A stretch of DNA of 6,702 bases from JBAUHN01 sp049680295 (GCA_049680295.1 JBAUHN010000114.1:1-6702), one strand, 5' to 3'. Shown: positions 1-6,580, numbered from the stretch's first letter. Numbers and translations: made by a program. The notes: generated by a model from the letters alone, not told the origin.

Positions 1-1
1 A

Positions 2-1852
2 AACTATGATGGCACGTTGACCGAACCGGCGGTGTTGCCGGCGCAGTTTCCAAATCTGCTGGCCAATGGGTCAACCGGGATCGCCGTGGGCATGGCGACC
101 AATATTCCGCCGCATAATATATCCGAGCTTTGTGATGCATGTATCCATCTGATCAAAACGCCCGATGCGCGTGATGACACGTTGCTCAACTATGTACCCG
201 GCCCGGATTTCCCGACCGGCGGGATTATCGTTGAGCCGCCGGAAAATATCGCGACGGCCTACCGAACCGGGCGCGGGTCGTTCCGGCTGCGCTGCCTTTA
301 TGAGGTCGAAGATCTGGGGCGCGGTTTGTGGCAGATCGTCATAACCGAAATCCCGTATCAGGTGCAGAAATCCAAGCTGATCGAAAAGATCGCCGAACTG
401 ATCCAGACCAAGAAAATTCCGATCCTCGGGGATGTGCGCGACGAATCTGCCGAAGATGTGCGGATGATCATCGAACCACGCTCAAAGAACGTCGATCCTG
501 ATGTGCTGATGGGGATGCTGTTTCGCAATTCCGACCTAGAGGTGCGGTTTTCGCTGAACATGAACGTTCTGATCGACGGGCTGACGCCCAAGGTCTGTTC
601 CATGAAGGAAGTGCTGCGCGCCTTCCTTGATCACCGCCAGGAGGTACTGATCCGTCGCTCCACCCACCGGATGGAAAAGATCGACCACCGGTTGGAGGTT
701 CTGGAAGGCTTTATCATCGCGTTTTTGAACCTGGACCGGGTGATCGACATTATTCGCTATGATGACGACCCGAAACTGGCGCTGATGGCCGAAGACTGGG
801 GCAAGGATCATGTCCGCGCGCGTGATGAGGCGGACTATGTCCCGCCTGCGCCGACGGATGACCCGTTCCTGACCGAAGTGCAGGCGGATGCGATCCTCAA
901 CATGCGTCTGCGGTCCCTGCGCCGTCTCGAAGAGATGGAGCTTTTGCGCGAACAATCCGCCTTGATGGAGGAACGCGCCGGGCTTGAGGATTTGCTGGAA
1001 AATCAAAGCCTGCAGTGGGACACGATTATTGCGCAGCTGCGCGAAACCAAAAAGCAGTTTGGCAAAGATTATGCGGGCGGCGCGCGGCGCACCAGCTTTG
1101 CCGAAGGTACTGTGTTCGAAGAGGTGCCGATCGAGGCGATGATCGACCGCGAACCAATCACCGTTGTCTGTTCGCAAATGGGTTGGGTGCGCGGCATGAC
1201 CGGCCATATCGACCTGACCCGCGAGCTAAAGTTCAAAGACGGTGACGGCCCGCGTTTCGTGTTCCACGCCGAGACAACAGACCGGTTGCTGGTCTTTGGC
1301 TCAAACGGGCGTTTTTATACTGTGTCGGCGGCTACTTTGCCCGGCGGGCGCGGCATGGGAGAGCCGTTGCGCCTGATGGTCGATCTGCCGAATGAGGCGG
1401 AAATCGTGACTATTCTGATCCATCAACCGGGCCGCAAATTACTGGTGGCCTCCAGCGCAGGTGACGGATTTGTGGTGCCAGAAGACGACGTGGTTGCCCA
1501 GACCCGTAGCGGCAAACAGGTGTTGAATGTACGTGGTGAAACGCGTGCGTTGGTGTGCAGACCTGTGACAGGCGACATGGTGGCCGTCGTCGGGGAAAAC
1601 CGCAAAGTGCTGGTTTTTGACCGCGAAGAGCTGCCGGAAATGGGCCGCGGCAAAGGGGTTCGTCTGCAAAAATACAAGGACGGCGGATTGTCGGATGCGA
1701 CAACATTTGAACAAATTCAAGGGTTAAGCTGGCTGGACCCGGCGGGGCGGACCCGCACGGAAACCGAGTTGGCTGAATGGTCTGGAAAACGTGCAAGTGC
1801 CGGTCGCATGGCGCCACGCGGTTTCCCTCGGGATAACAAATTTGGCGACTAG
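2..1852 (+). CDS. parC: DNA topoisomerase IV subunit A (ParC), 5'-truncated by window edge
   Basis: Subunit A of the type IIA topoisomerase that, with ParE, decatenates daughter chromosomes and relaxes supercoils by passing one duplex through a double-strand break. The frame is open from base 2 and encodes 616 residues to the TAG at 1850-1852. It opens with NYDGTLTEPAVLPAQFPNLL, then GIAVGMATNIPPHN, both hallmarks of the GyrA/ParC breakage-reunion domain; the catalytic tyrosine should lie a few dozen codons upstream, outside the window. A helical, charged region follows (about 630-1060). The C-terminal beta-propeller begins near 1110, with blade motifs GGRGMG (1343-1360) and GRGKGV (1643-1660), the latter a degenerate GyrA-box-like sequence. 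ParC rather than GyrA is favoured by the NYDGTLTEP form, the lack of a canonical QRRGGKG box, and the tail LSWLDPAGRTRT...EW.GKRA.AGR...GFP. No frameshift seen. The internal ATG/TTG codons near the left edge are not real starts. Confidence 0.95.
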   Translation, partial: NYDGTLTEPAVLPAQFPNLLANGSTGIAVGMATNIPPHNISELCDACIHLIKTPDARDDTLLNYVPGPDFPTGGIIVEPPENIATAYRTGRGSFRLRCLYEVEDLGRGLWQIVITEIPYQVQKSKLIEKIAELIQTKKIPILGDVRDESAEDVRMIIEPRSKNVDPDVLMGMLFRNSDLEVRFSLNMNVLIDGLTPKVCSMKEVLRAFLDHRQEVLIRRSTHRMEKIDHRLEVLEGFIIAFLNLDRVIDIIRYDDDPKLALMAEDWGKDHVRARDEADYVPPAPTDDPFLTEVQADAILNMRLRSLRRLEEMELLREQSALMEERAGLEDLLENQSLQWDTIIAQLRETKKQFGKDYAGGARRTSFAEGTVFEEVPIEAMIDREPITVVCSQMGWVRGMTGHIDLTRELKFKDGDGPRFVFHAETTDRLLVFGSNGRFYTVSAATLPGGRGMGEPLRLMVDLPNEAEIVTILIHQPGRKLLVASSAGDGFVVPEDDVVAQTRSGKQVLNVRGETRALVCRPVTGDMVAVVGENRKVLVFDREELPEMGRGKGVRLQKYKDGGLSDATTFEQIQGLSWLDPAGRTRTETELAEWSGKRASAGRMAPRGFPRDNKFGD

Positions 1853-1879
1853 GTCGCGTATTAAAAGTGAGACAATCAA

Positions 1880-3079
1880 TTGAGCGAGACAATTCAAGGC
1901 CAGTATTTTGGCCAGGGCAAACCGCTATTCTGGCTTTACCTGCGCACGGCGGCATTGACCGTTGTAACATTGGGGTTTTATCGCTTTTGGGCGAAAACCC
2001 GGATGCGCAAATATATCTGGTCTTCGGTCAGTGGCGGTGATGACAGTTTTGAATACACCGGCACCGGATTGGAAAAGCTGCTGGGGTTTCTGGTCGCGAT
2101 TGTGGTTTTGGCGATCTATCTGGGGATCGTCCAGATGGGGCTGTTTTTCCTGGGTCTGAACGTGTTTGCCGGTTCGACAACGGGTGCGCCGACATTGTCG
2201 CAGATCGGCGGGATCTATCTGTCGCTGTTTGCGGTGGTGCCGCTTTTCTTGTTCGCGCAATATCGTGCGCGCAGGTATAAAATGGCCCGCACCCGCTGGC
2301 GCGGCATACGTTTTGGGATGGAAAACGGGGCTTGGGGATATGCCTGGCGGGCGATATTGCACTACCTGCTTAGCGCGATCACCCTTGGGATCATGCTGCC
2401 GCGCCAAACCTTTTTCCTGGAAAAATACATGGTGGATCGCAGCTGGTATGGCGACGCGCCCTTTGTTCAGAACGGCAATTGGACTGCGCTTTACCGCGGC
2501 ATGAAACATATTGGCATTGCAATTCTGATCCTTGTTGGCGGTGGCATTTTGGCAGCGCTAATTAACGCGCCGCTATTGGGTGTTTGCGCGGTTGTCATTG
2601 GCTATGTTTGGGCGCTGGTCGGTTTTGTGTCCTACCGCGTCTATGCGTTCAACTATTTGACGGCGCATAAGGCGCTGGAAGGTCAGACCAAGTTCGTCGC
2701 CGAAGTTCAGACGCAGACCGTCGTGTACAAGATGATCGTCGGCTCGGTTTTGATATTTGTTTCGATGGCGGTTTTGTCGTTAGTCGTGGCCTTTGCAAGC
2801 GGTCTTGGGCTCAGTTCACTCGGCAACTTTCAAACCGGTGCGGCTTCTCAGGTGTCGGTTGTAAATATTGTGACGTTTGGGGCCTACTACATCGCATTGT
2901 TCTTGCTTGCGGGTGGATTATCATTGGTTTTTGTCGTTCAACCCATTCTCAAACACGTGATCTCAAATGTGACCGTGTTTCATGCGGACAATCTGCAGGC
3001 AATCCAGCAACGTGCCGCAGATGAAGGTGCCGACGCGGAAGGCTTTGCAGATGCGCTGGATGTCGGTGGCGCGATCTGA
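1880..3079 (+). CDS. YjgN/DUF898 family polytopic inner-membrane protein
   Basis: A 399-residue membrane protein of the YjgN (DUF898) family, whose biochemical function is not established. The family signature is visible at the N-terminus: GQYFGQGKPLFWLY, then TLGFYRFWAKTRMRKY (residues 30-45), then FEYTGTG (57-63). Hydrophobic segments lie at about 17-36, 66-92, 107-127, 155-173, 209-229, 232-256, 284-307 and 333-356, suggesting around eight membrane spans. The basic stretch RARRYKMARTRWRG (129-142) is likely a cytoplasmic loop. Part of the N-terminal unit recurs as TLGIMLPRQTFFLEKY (168-183). The start is TTG at 1880: an in-frame TGA at 1868-1870 rules out anything upstream, and the next in-frame ATG (residue 42) would remove the signature. 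The Shine-Dalgarno is weak (AAGTGAG, about 10 nt upstream). It lies 27 bp after parC and overlaps the peptidase gene by one base, so it is probably cotranscribed with both. Confidence 0.9.
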   Translation: MSETIQGQYFGQGKPLFWLYLRTAALTVVTLGFYRFWAKTRMRKYIWSSVSGGDDSFEYTGTGLEKLLGFLVAIVVLAIYLGIVQMGLFFLGLNVFAGSTTGAPTLSQIGGIYLSLFAVVPLFLFAQYRARRYKMARTRWRGIRFGMENGAWGYAWRAILHYLLSAITLGIMLPRQTFFLEKYMVDRSWYGDAPFVQNGNWTALYRGMKHIGIAILILVGGGILAALINAPLLGVCAVVIGYVWALVGFVSYRVYAFNYLTAHKALEGQTKFVAEVQTQTVVYKMIVGSVLIFVSMAVLSLVVAFASGLGLSSLGNFQTGAASQVSVVNIVTFGAYYIALFLLAGGLSLVFVVQPILKHVISNVTVFHADNLQAIQQRAADEGADAEGFADALDVGGAI

Positions 3080-4206
3080 TGAATGCCGTCTCAGGCAGGT
3101 TCTACGACGGCAAAGCAGGTGCTGCGCAAACGGTGGCCGTGTCGCTTGAAGCGGGCGCAGGTGTGCTGCGCATTGCGGTGCCGGAAATGCGCCAGCCGGT
3201 TTACTGGCCTTTGGCGGATTTACGCGCGCAGCCTGATCAGGCCCGGCCTGATCAGCTGATGCTTAGCCTGCGGGCCGATCATTCGCTGGACAGTGAACTT
3301 ATCGGATTGCAGCGCCTAAGCGTCACGGACCCGCAATTGATCACCGATCTGAAACGCCTGTGCCCTGAATTGATGCGGCGTGATGTTGCGCGCGGCACCT
3401 TTGGCCGTGTTGCGAAAGTTGCCTTTGTTGCGGTGGCCGCATTGGTCTTGATGTTGTTTGTGATCCTGCCCCGGATGGCGGACACGCTTGCGGGTGTGAT
3501 TCCGATTGAGCGCGAGGTTGCCTTTGGCAAAGCCGTGGTGGCACAGATGGAACGGGTGCTTGGCGGCACGGGTGTCGGGTCTTTGGCGTGCCACAGCGCG
3601 GCAGGTGACGCTGCACTATTGCGACTGACCGAACGGCTGACCGAAAATTCCCAGACCGAATACGATCTGAATGTGTCGGTGATGAAACATAAGATGGTCA
3701 ATGCGTTTGCGGCCCCCGGCGGGCAGGTTGTGATCATGCGCGGACTATTGGAACGCGCTGACGGGCCGGATGCAGTGGCGGCTGTTCTGGCCCATGAGAT
3801 TGGCCATGTTGAAGCCCGCGACAGCACGCGCGGCGCATTGCGCGCAGCCGGTTCCGCCGGGTTGTTGTCGCTGGTTATCGGCGATTTCGCGGGCGGTTCT
3901 TTGGCGATTGTGCTGGCAGATCAGATGCTCAACGCGGGATATACCCGTGAGGCCGAAGGCGTGGCCGACAGTTTTGCCATCAACATGCTGGACAAGGCTT
4001 TGATCAAGACCGAAGGCATGGCGACGTTTTTTGAAAGTCTGAAAGGGGTCAAGCGCAGCTTGCCTGATTTGCCCGTGTACCTGTCGACGCACCCGGATCT
4101 GACATCGCGCGCAGCGGACGCGCGCAGATTTGCGAAAACTCAGTCCGGTACGACACCGTCTTTGACAGATGCTGAATGGAAAGCATTGCAGGATATCTGC
4201 GGCTAG
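3079..4206 (+). CDS. M48 family zinc metallopeptidase, membrane-anchored
   Basis: A 375-residue zinc endopeptidase of family M48. Residues 1-110 form a soluble N-terminal domain rich in beta-like stretches, probably the small domain of unknown function often found before M48 in proteobacteria (DUF7092-like, from memory). One transmembrane helix spans about 113-130, preceded by a basic stretch (RRDVARGTFGRVAK), so the positive-inside rule puts the N-terminus in the cytoplasm and the protease in the periplasm. The catalytic motif HEIGH is at 239-243 (Zn ligands H239 and H243, catalytic E240). The third ligand is probably E293 in REAEGVAD (290-297). The STHPDLTSRAADAR segment (336-349) is typical of the family's C-terminal part. 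Cysteines 171 and 374 fall in the predicted periplasmic part. The ATG at 3079 overlaps the preceding TGA (TGATG), indicating translational coupling. Substrate unknown; membrane or outer-membrane protein quality control (as for BepA/LoiP) is only an analogy. Confidence 0.93.
   Translation: MNAVSGRFYDGKAGAAQTVAVSLEAGAGVLRIAVPEMRQPVYWPLADLRAQPDQARPDQLMLSLRADHSLDSELIGLQRLSVTDPQLITDLKRLCPELMRRDVARGTFGRVAKVAFVAVAALVLMLFVILPRMADTLAGVIPIEREVAFGKAVVAQMERVLGGTGVGSLACHSAAGDAALLRLTERLTENSQTEYDLNVSVMKHKMVNAFAAPGGQVVIMRGLLERADGPDAVAAVLAHEIGHVEARDSTRGALRAAGSAGLLSLVIGDFAGGSLAIVLADQMLNAGYTREAEGVADSFAINMLDKALIKTEGMATFFESLKGVKRSLPDLPVYLSTHPDLTSRAADARRFAKTQSGTTPSLTDAEWKALQDICG
3226..3255 (+). repeat. Imperfect 15-bp tandem repeat within the M48 peptidase gene
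   Basis: Two adjacent 15-bp units (3226-3240 and 3241-3255) match at 13 of 15 positions and share GCCTGATCAG. They encode AQPDQ and ARPDQ in the N-terminal domain of the peptidase. Each copy carries the 8-bp palindrome CTGATCAG. The length is a multiple of three, so the frame is kept. It looks like a small slippage duplication in a surface loop rather than a regulatory element. Confidence 0.75.
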
Positions 4207-4220
4207 GGTTCAGACCCTAG
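4203..4220. terminator. Perfect stem-loop between convergent genes, possible bidirectional terminator
   Basis: CTAGGGT-TCAG-ACCCTAG is a perfect 7-bp inverted repeat with a 4-nt loop. The left arm contains the TAG stop of the M48 peptidase (4204-4206) and the right arm contains, on the - strand, the TAG stop of the P450 (4217-4219). Because it is symmetric it would form in transcripts from both directions. No T-run follows on either strand, so it is not a classical intrinsic terminator; it could be a weak bidirectional terminator or a 3'-end-protecting hairpin. The inverted repeat is certain, the function is inferred. Confidence 0.6.
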
Positions 4221-5593
4221 ACAGGTTCAGCCGTCAGCCAAACGCCGCCATTGGGGCGCAAGGTCAGGATCATTACCGGCTCGGGGTCTTTGCCCGGCAC
4301 CGGTTTGAAACGATGCCGCGCCAGCAGGGTTGCCAGAATGATAACGGCCTCTTGCAGGGCAAATGATGCGCCGATGCAGATACGCGGGCCGTCGCCAAAG
4401 GGCAGATAGGCATAGCGGTCGATGGCTTTGCGATTGGCAAAGCGATCAGGGTTAAAGGCGTCCGGATTGTCCCAAAGCTGGTGATGCCGCCCCAAAGCGT
4501 AGATCGGGATCATCACCGTGTCACCGGGCAGAACGGTGCGATCGCAAAGCGTGTCTTGTTTTTGTGCCGTGCGTGAAATGATGCCCGCAGGGGGATATAA
4601 TCGCAGCGCTTCGTCGATAATCTGCCGGATGTACGGCAGGTTTTTGACGTCCGCACCGGTTGCCGCGCGGTCGCCCAGAACCGATGTGGCCTCGGCGTGG
4701 GCGCGGTCCTGAACCGACTGATCAAAGGCGCACAGATAAAGTGACCAGGCCAGCGTCAGCGCTGTGGTTTCATGACCTGCCACAATGAAGGTCAACAGGT
4801 TGTCACGCAGTTCAGCCGTGTTCATCTGGCGTTTGGTTTCCGGGTCTTCACCCTCCAGCAGCAGATCCAGCAGGTCCGGCACGCCATCGGATCCGCGCAA
4901 CTTGCGGGCTTCAATGGCGGCGTCTGCTACCGCCTTCATATCCTTCATGGCTTTGCCCGACATCATGCGCCCGGGGCGGGGAATCCAATCTGGCGCGCCA
5001 ATGATGTCAAACAGCGAAATTTTCCCGGCCTGAGCGATATAGTCATCAATCGCACTGTGCACTGCGTCCTTGTCGAAGGTTTCGCCCCCTGAAAACGTCA
5101 CGTCCGAGATCACATCAAAGGTTGTTGTTACCATTTCATCCGCCAGGTTTATGGCACGTTGGCCTGCGTTTGTGATTCTGTCCGAGGCACGTTCGGCGGC
5201 CCGGGTCATGATCGGCGACAGATTCATCACGTTGCGATGCGAAAACACCGGGGCTGCGGCACGTCGCTGCCAGCGCCAATGCGCCCCTTCAGCGATGAAC
5301 AGGGATTCACCGATGGCCGGCTTCAGCAGGTTTTTGGTGACGACCGACTTGGGATAGTCTTCAAGCCGGTCCAGCAACATCCGTTTGATCGCCGCAGGGT
5401 CCATGACCATATGCCAGCGTTTGCCGGTTTTGCCCGATACCATTGGTTGCGTCGTCGCAATCTCCGGCAGAATACGCAAAAGATTTTGACGTGCCACATT
5501 CAGGCTTTTCAAGATGCCCCAGGGTTCATTTACCAATTGCGCACGCACAGGGTATGCGCCCGGCGTGACTGTGGTCTGGCGGGTCGATGGCAT
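4217..5593 (-). CDS. Cytochrome P450 monooxygenase
   Basis: A 458-residue heme-thiolate monooxygenase, which inserts one oxygen atom from O2 into an organic substrate using two electrons from a redox partner. All core P450 motifs are present in order: C-helix WRWQR (106-110, WxxxR heme-propionate contact), I-helix AGHETT (272-277, oxygen activation), K-helix EALR (328-331, ExxR), NPDRF (381-385, PERF-like), and the heme loop FGDGPRICIG (399-408) with Cys406 as axial ligand. There is no N-terminal hydrophobic anchor, so it should be cytosolic. The length is usual for a stand-alone bacterial P450 and no reductase domain is fused. The ATG at 5591-5593 is supported by AAGGAG six bases upstream. 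The motif set recalls bacterial CYP102/CYP4-like proteins, but I cannot assign a CYP family or substrate. No ferredoxin or reductase gene lies beside it. It is convergent with the M48 gene and divergent from the lipoprotein gene. Confidence 0.95.
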   Translation of the reverse strand: MPSTRQTTVTPGAYPVRAQLVNEPWGILKSLNVARQNLLRILPEIATTQPMVSGKTGKRWHMVMDPAAIKRMLLDRLEDYPKSVVTKNLLKPAIGESLFIAEGAHWRWQRRAAAPVFSHRNVMNLSPIMTRAAERASDRITNAGQRAINLADEMVTTTFDVISDVTFSGGETFDKDAVHSAIDDYIAQAGKISLFDIIGAPDWIPRPGRMMSGKAMKDMKAVADAAIEARKLRGSDGVPDLLDLLLEGEDPETKRQMNTAELRDNLLTFIVAGHETTALTLAWSLYLCAFDQSVQDRAHAEATSVLGDRAATGADVKNLPYIRQIIDEALRLYPPAGIISRTAQKQDTLCDRTVLPGDTVMIPIYALGRHHQLWDNPDAFNPDRFANRKAIDRYAYLPFGDGPRICIGASFALQEAVIILATLLARHRFKPVPGKDPEPVMILTLRPNGGVWLTAEPV

Positions 5594-5599
5594 CTGATG

Positions 5600-5605
5600 C
5601 TCCTT
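5600..5605 (-). promoter_or_regulatory. Ribosome binding site of the P450 gene
   Basis: The - strand reads AAGGAG-catcag-ATG: a near-consensus Shine-Dalgarno six bases before the ATG at 5591-5593. This is the strongest ribosome binding site in the window and fixes the P450 start. Confidence 0.8.
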
Positions 5606-5632
5606 GCGGACTGTGTTTGCGGTCCTGTTGCT

Positions 5633-5660
5633 AACCTATGCAGTTTCCGTGCAACGGCAA
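5633..5660 (-). promoter_or_regulatory. Candidate sigma-70-type promoter for the P450 gene
   Basis: On the - strand TTGCCG (5655-5660) is separated by 16 bp from TAGGTT (5633-5638), a partial match to the -35/-10 consensus. This would start transcription about 35 nt before the P450 ATG. The match is weak (about four and three of six bases) and no operator is evident. It is proposed mainly because a promoter must exist in this 137-bp divergent gap. Confidence 0.25.
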
Positions 5661-5730
5661 GCCGCGCAGTTAAAGCACAAGGATTGCGTCCCTGCATCCG
5701 GTAAGCTACGCACAGGGTGTTGATTTTTAG

Positions 5731-6378
5731 ATGGGGTGCTTGGAAATGTTGCGCATTGCGGGTTTGTTGCTGTCTTTAGGTATATTATCAGCCTGCGCTG
5801 GTGCTGCTGATCTGAATAAACCCCCCACACCTCTGGGCGATTTTCGGCTGGGTCACAACATCGTCGTTGCCCCCAAAGTTGTCAAAGGTCCGGTAAGCCG
5901 CCCTGCCTCGGAAGAAGAGCTGACAACCGCGATCAAATCAGCCATAGCCGACCGATTTGACCGCTATGAGGGCGATAAGCTTTATCATTTTGGCGTCAGC
6001 GTTGAAGGTTACGTTCTGGCGCGCCCCGGTGTGCCGATTGTTTTGTCGCCCAAATCCGTTCTGGTTATCCGTTTGACCGTCTGGGACGATGCGGCTGGAA
6101 AGAAACTGAATGACAAAGCCAAGCAAATCACTGTTCTGGAACAAGTTTCCGGCGAAACAATCGTTGGATCTGGTCTGACGCAAACAGCCGAAGTGCAGCT
6201 GAAAAATCTGTCGGAGAATGTTTCAAAGGCGATTGAGCGGTATCTAGTGCGCCAGCAAAAAGATGAAGGTTGGTTTAAACCATCGCCCAACGCGGCTGCG
6301 GCCCCGGCGGATGCGGCGGCGGCACCCACCGAGCTGGAAAAAGTCGTGGCGGCAAGCGTCGCGGCGGTCTCTGACTAA
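5731..6378 (+). CDS. Predicted outer-membrane lipoprotein of unknown function
   Basis: A 215-residue protein I cannot assign to a named family. It starts with a lipoprotein signal peptide: hydrophobic stretch IAGLLLSLGIL (9-19) and lipobox LSAC with the lipidated cysteine at residue 22. The residue after it is Ala, not Asp, so export to the outer membrane (periplasmic face) is expected. The mature part has a mixed alpha/beta look: a helix around AIKSAIADRFDRY, strands around YHFGVSVEGYVLA and SVLVIRLTVWDD, and a helix around LSENVSKAIERYLVRQ. The last 35 or so residues are Ala/Pro-rich with the unit AAAAP twice, likely disordered. The start is uncertain. ATG 5731 gives MGCLE before the signal and has poor SD spacing; ATG 5746 gives MLRIAG, a cleaner signal-peptide n-region, with GGGG nine bases upstream, and is perhaps the better choice. 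It stands alone, divergent from the P450, with tuf 202 bp downstream. Confidence 0.82.
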   Translation: MGCLEMLRIAGLLLSLGILSACAGAADLNKPPTPLGDFRLGHNIVVAPKVVKGPVSRPASEEELTTAIKSAIADRFDRYEGDKLYHFGVSVEGYVLARPGVPIVLSPKSVLVIRLTVWDDAAGKKLNDKAKQITVLEQVSGETIVGSGLTQTAEVQLKNLSENVSKAIERYLVRQQKDEGWFKPSPNAAAAPADAAAAPTELEKVVAASVAAVSD

Positions 6379-6409
6379 CCGGTCTGATCAGCGCAGCCCA
6401 ATAAATGCG

Positions 6410-6423
6410 CAGGTGCATACCTG
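6410..6423 (+). other. Short stem-loop downstream of the lipoprotein gene
   Basis: CAGGT-GCAT-ACCTG, a 5-bp stem with a 4-nt loop, begins 32 bp after the lipoprotein stop. It is followed by GAAAG rather than a T-run, so it is at best a weak terminator and may be chance. The rest of the spacer up to tuf holds no tRNA-like cloverleaf or credible small gene that I can see. Confidence 0.25.
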
Positions 6424-6492
6424 AAAGATCCGGATAATTTGCGATTAGTTCCGAAAATTGCCTGGTGCGCAGGCTGATCTGTCAACTCTTGC

Positions 6493-6521
6493 TTGATTTG
6501 TGCGGCATAAGTCAATACATC
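6493..6521 (+). promoter_or_regulatory. Candidate promoter for tuf
   Basis: TTGATT (6493-6498), 17-bp spacer, TACATC (6516-6521): a good -35 match with a poor -10. If used, transcription would start near 6528 and give a leader of about 50 nt before the tuf ATG. A strong own promoter is expected because the gene upstream is an unrelated lipoprotein rather than fusA. Exact elements are uncertain. A second pair, TGGACG (6534-6539) and TTTAAT (6556-6561), has the better -10 but would start transcription at about the Shine-Dalgarno itself. Confidence 0.3.
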
Positions 6522-6564
6522 GCGCGCCATGTATGGACGGGGTCGCGAATGATCCTTTAATAGC

Positions 6565-6570
6565 AAGGGG
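6565..6570 (+). promoter_or_regulatory. Ribosome binding site of tuf
   Basis: AAGGGG lies 10 bases upstream of the ATG at 6581, separated by TGCCACCACC. The spacing is slightly long, but this is the only purine-rich anti-SD match near the start, and the N-terminal protein match makes the start secure. Confidence 0.65.
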
Positions 6571-6580
6571 TGCCACCACC

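Noticed and set aside
536..1207. Long - strand open frame (223 codons) opposite parC
   Set aside because: It lies wholly within an unmistakable ParC coding region and its product has no recognisable domain; it is explained by codon bias of the sense strand.
17..1852. Start of the topoisomerase gene at TTG 17
   Set aside because: The frame is open to the left edge and the codons before it (NYDGT) already belong to the conserved ParC sequence, so the true start is outside the window.
1925..2509. 194-codon - strand open frame opposite the DUF898 gene
   Set aside because: Composition rich in H, Q, R and P is typical of an antisense shadow; the sense frame has clear family motifs.
5604..5622. 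TTGCGG repeated 13 bp apart just upstream of the P450 start, possible operator
   Set aside because: Only six bases match and one copy overlaps the end of the ribosome binding site; such short repeats are expected by chance.
5159..5704. 181-codon + strand open frame running over the start of the P450 and into the divergent spacer
   Set aside because: It overlaps the conserved P450 N-terminal half, has no domain, and no ribosome binding site I could identify.
6527..6536. CCATGTATGG dyad upstream of tuf
   Set aside because: Four-base arms with a 2-nt gap are too short to claim an operator or hairpin.
6375..6566. Small - strand open frames (61-63 codons) in the spacer before tuf
   Set aside because: No Shine-Dalgarno, no signal or motif, and they overlap the expected tuf promoter region.
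6379..6580. Possible tRNA gene next to tuf, as seen near some tuf loci
   Set aside because: No acceptor stem, T-loop motif (GGTTCRA) or cloverleaf pairing could be found in the spacer on either strand.
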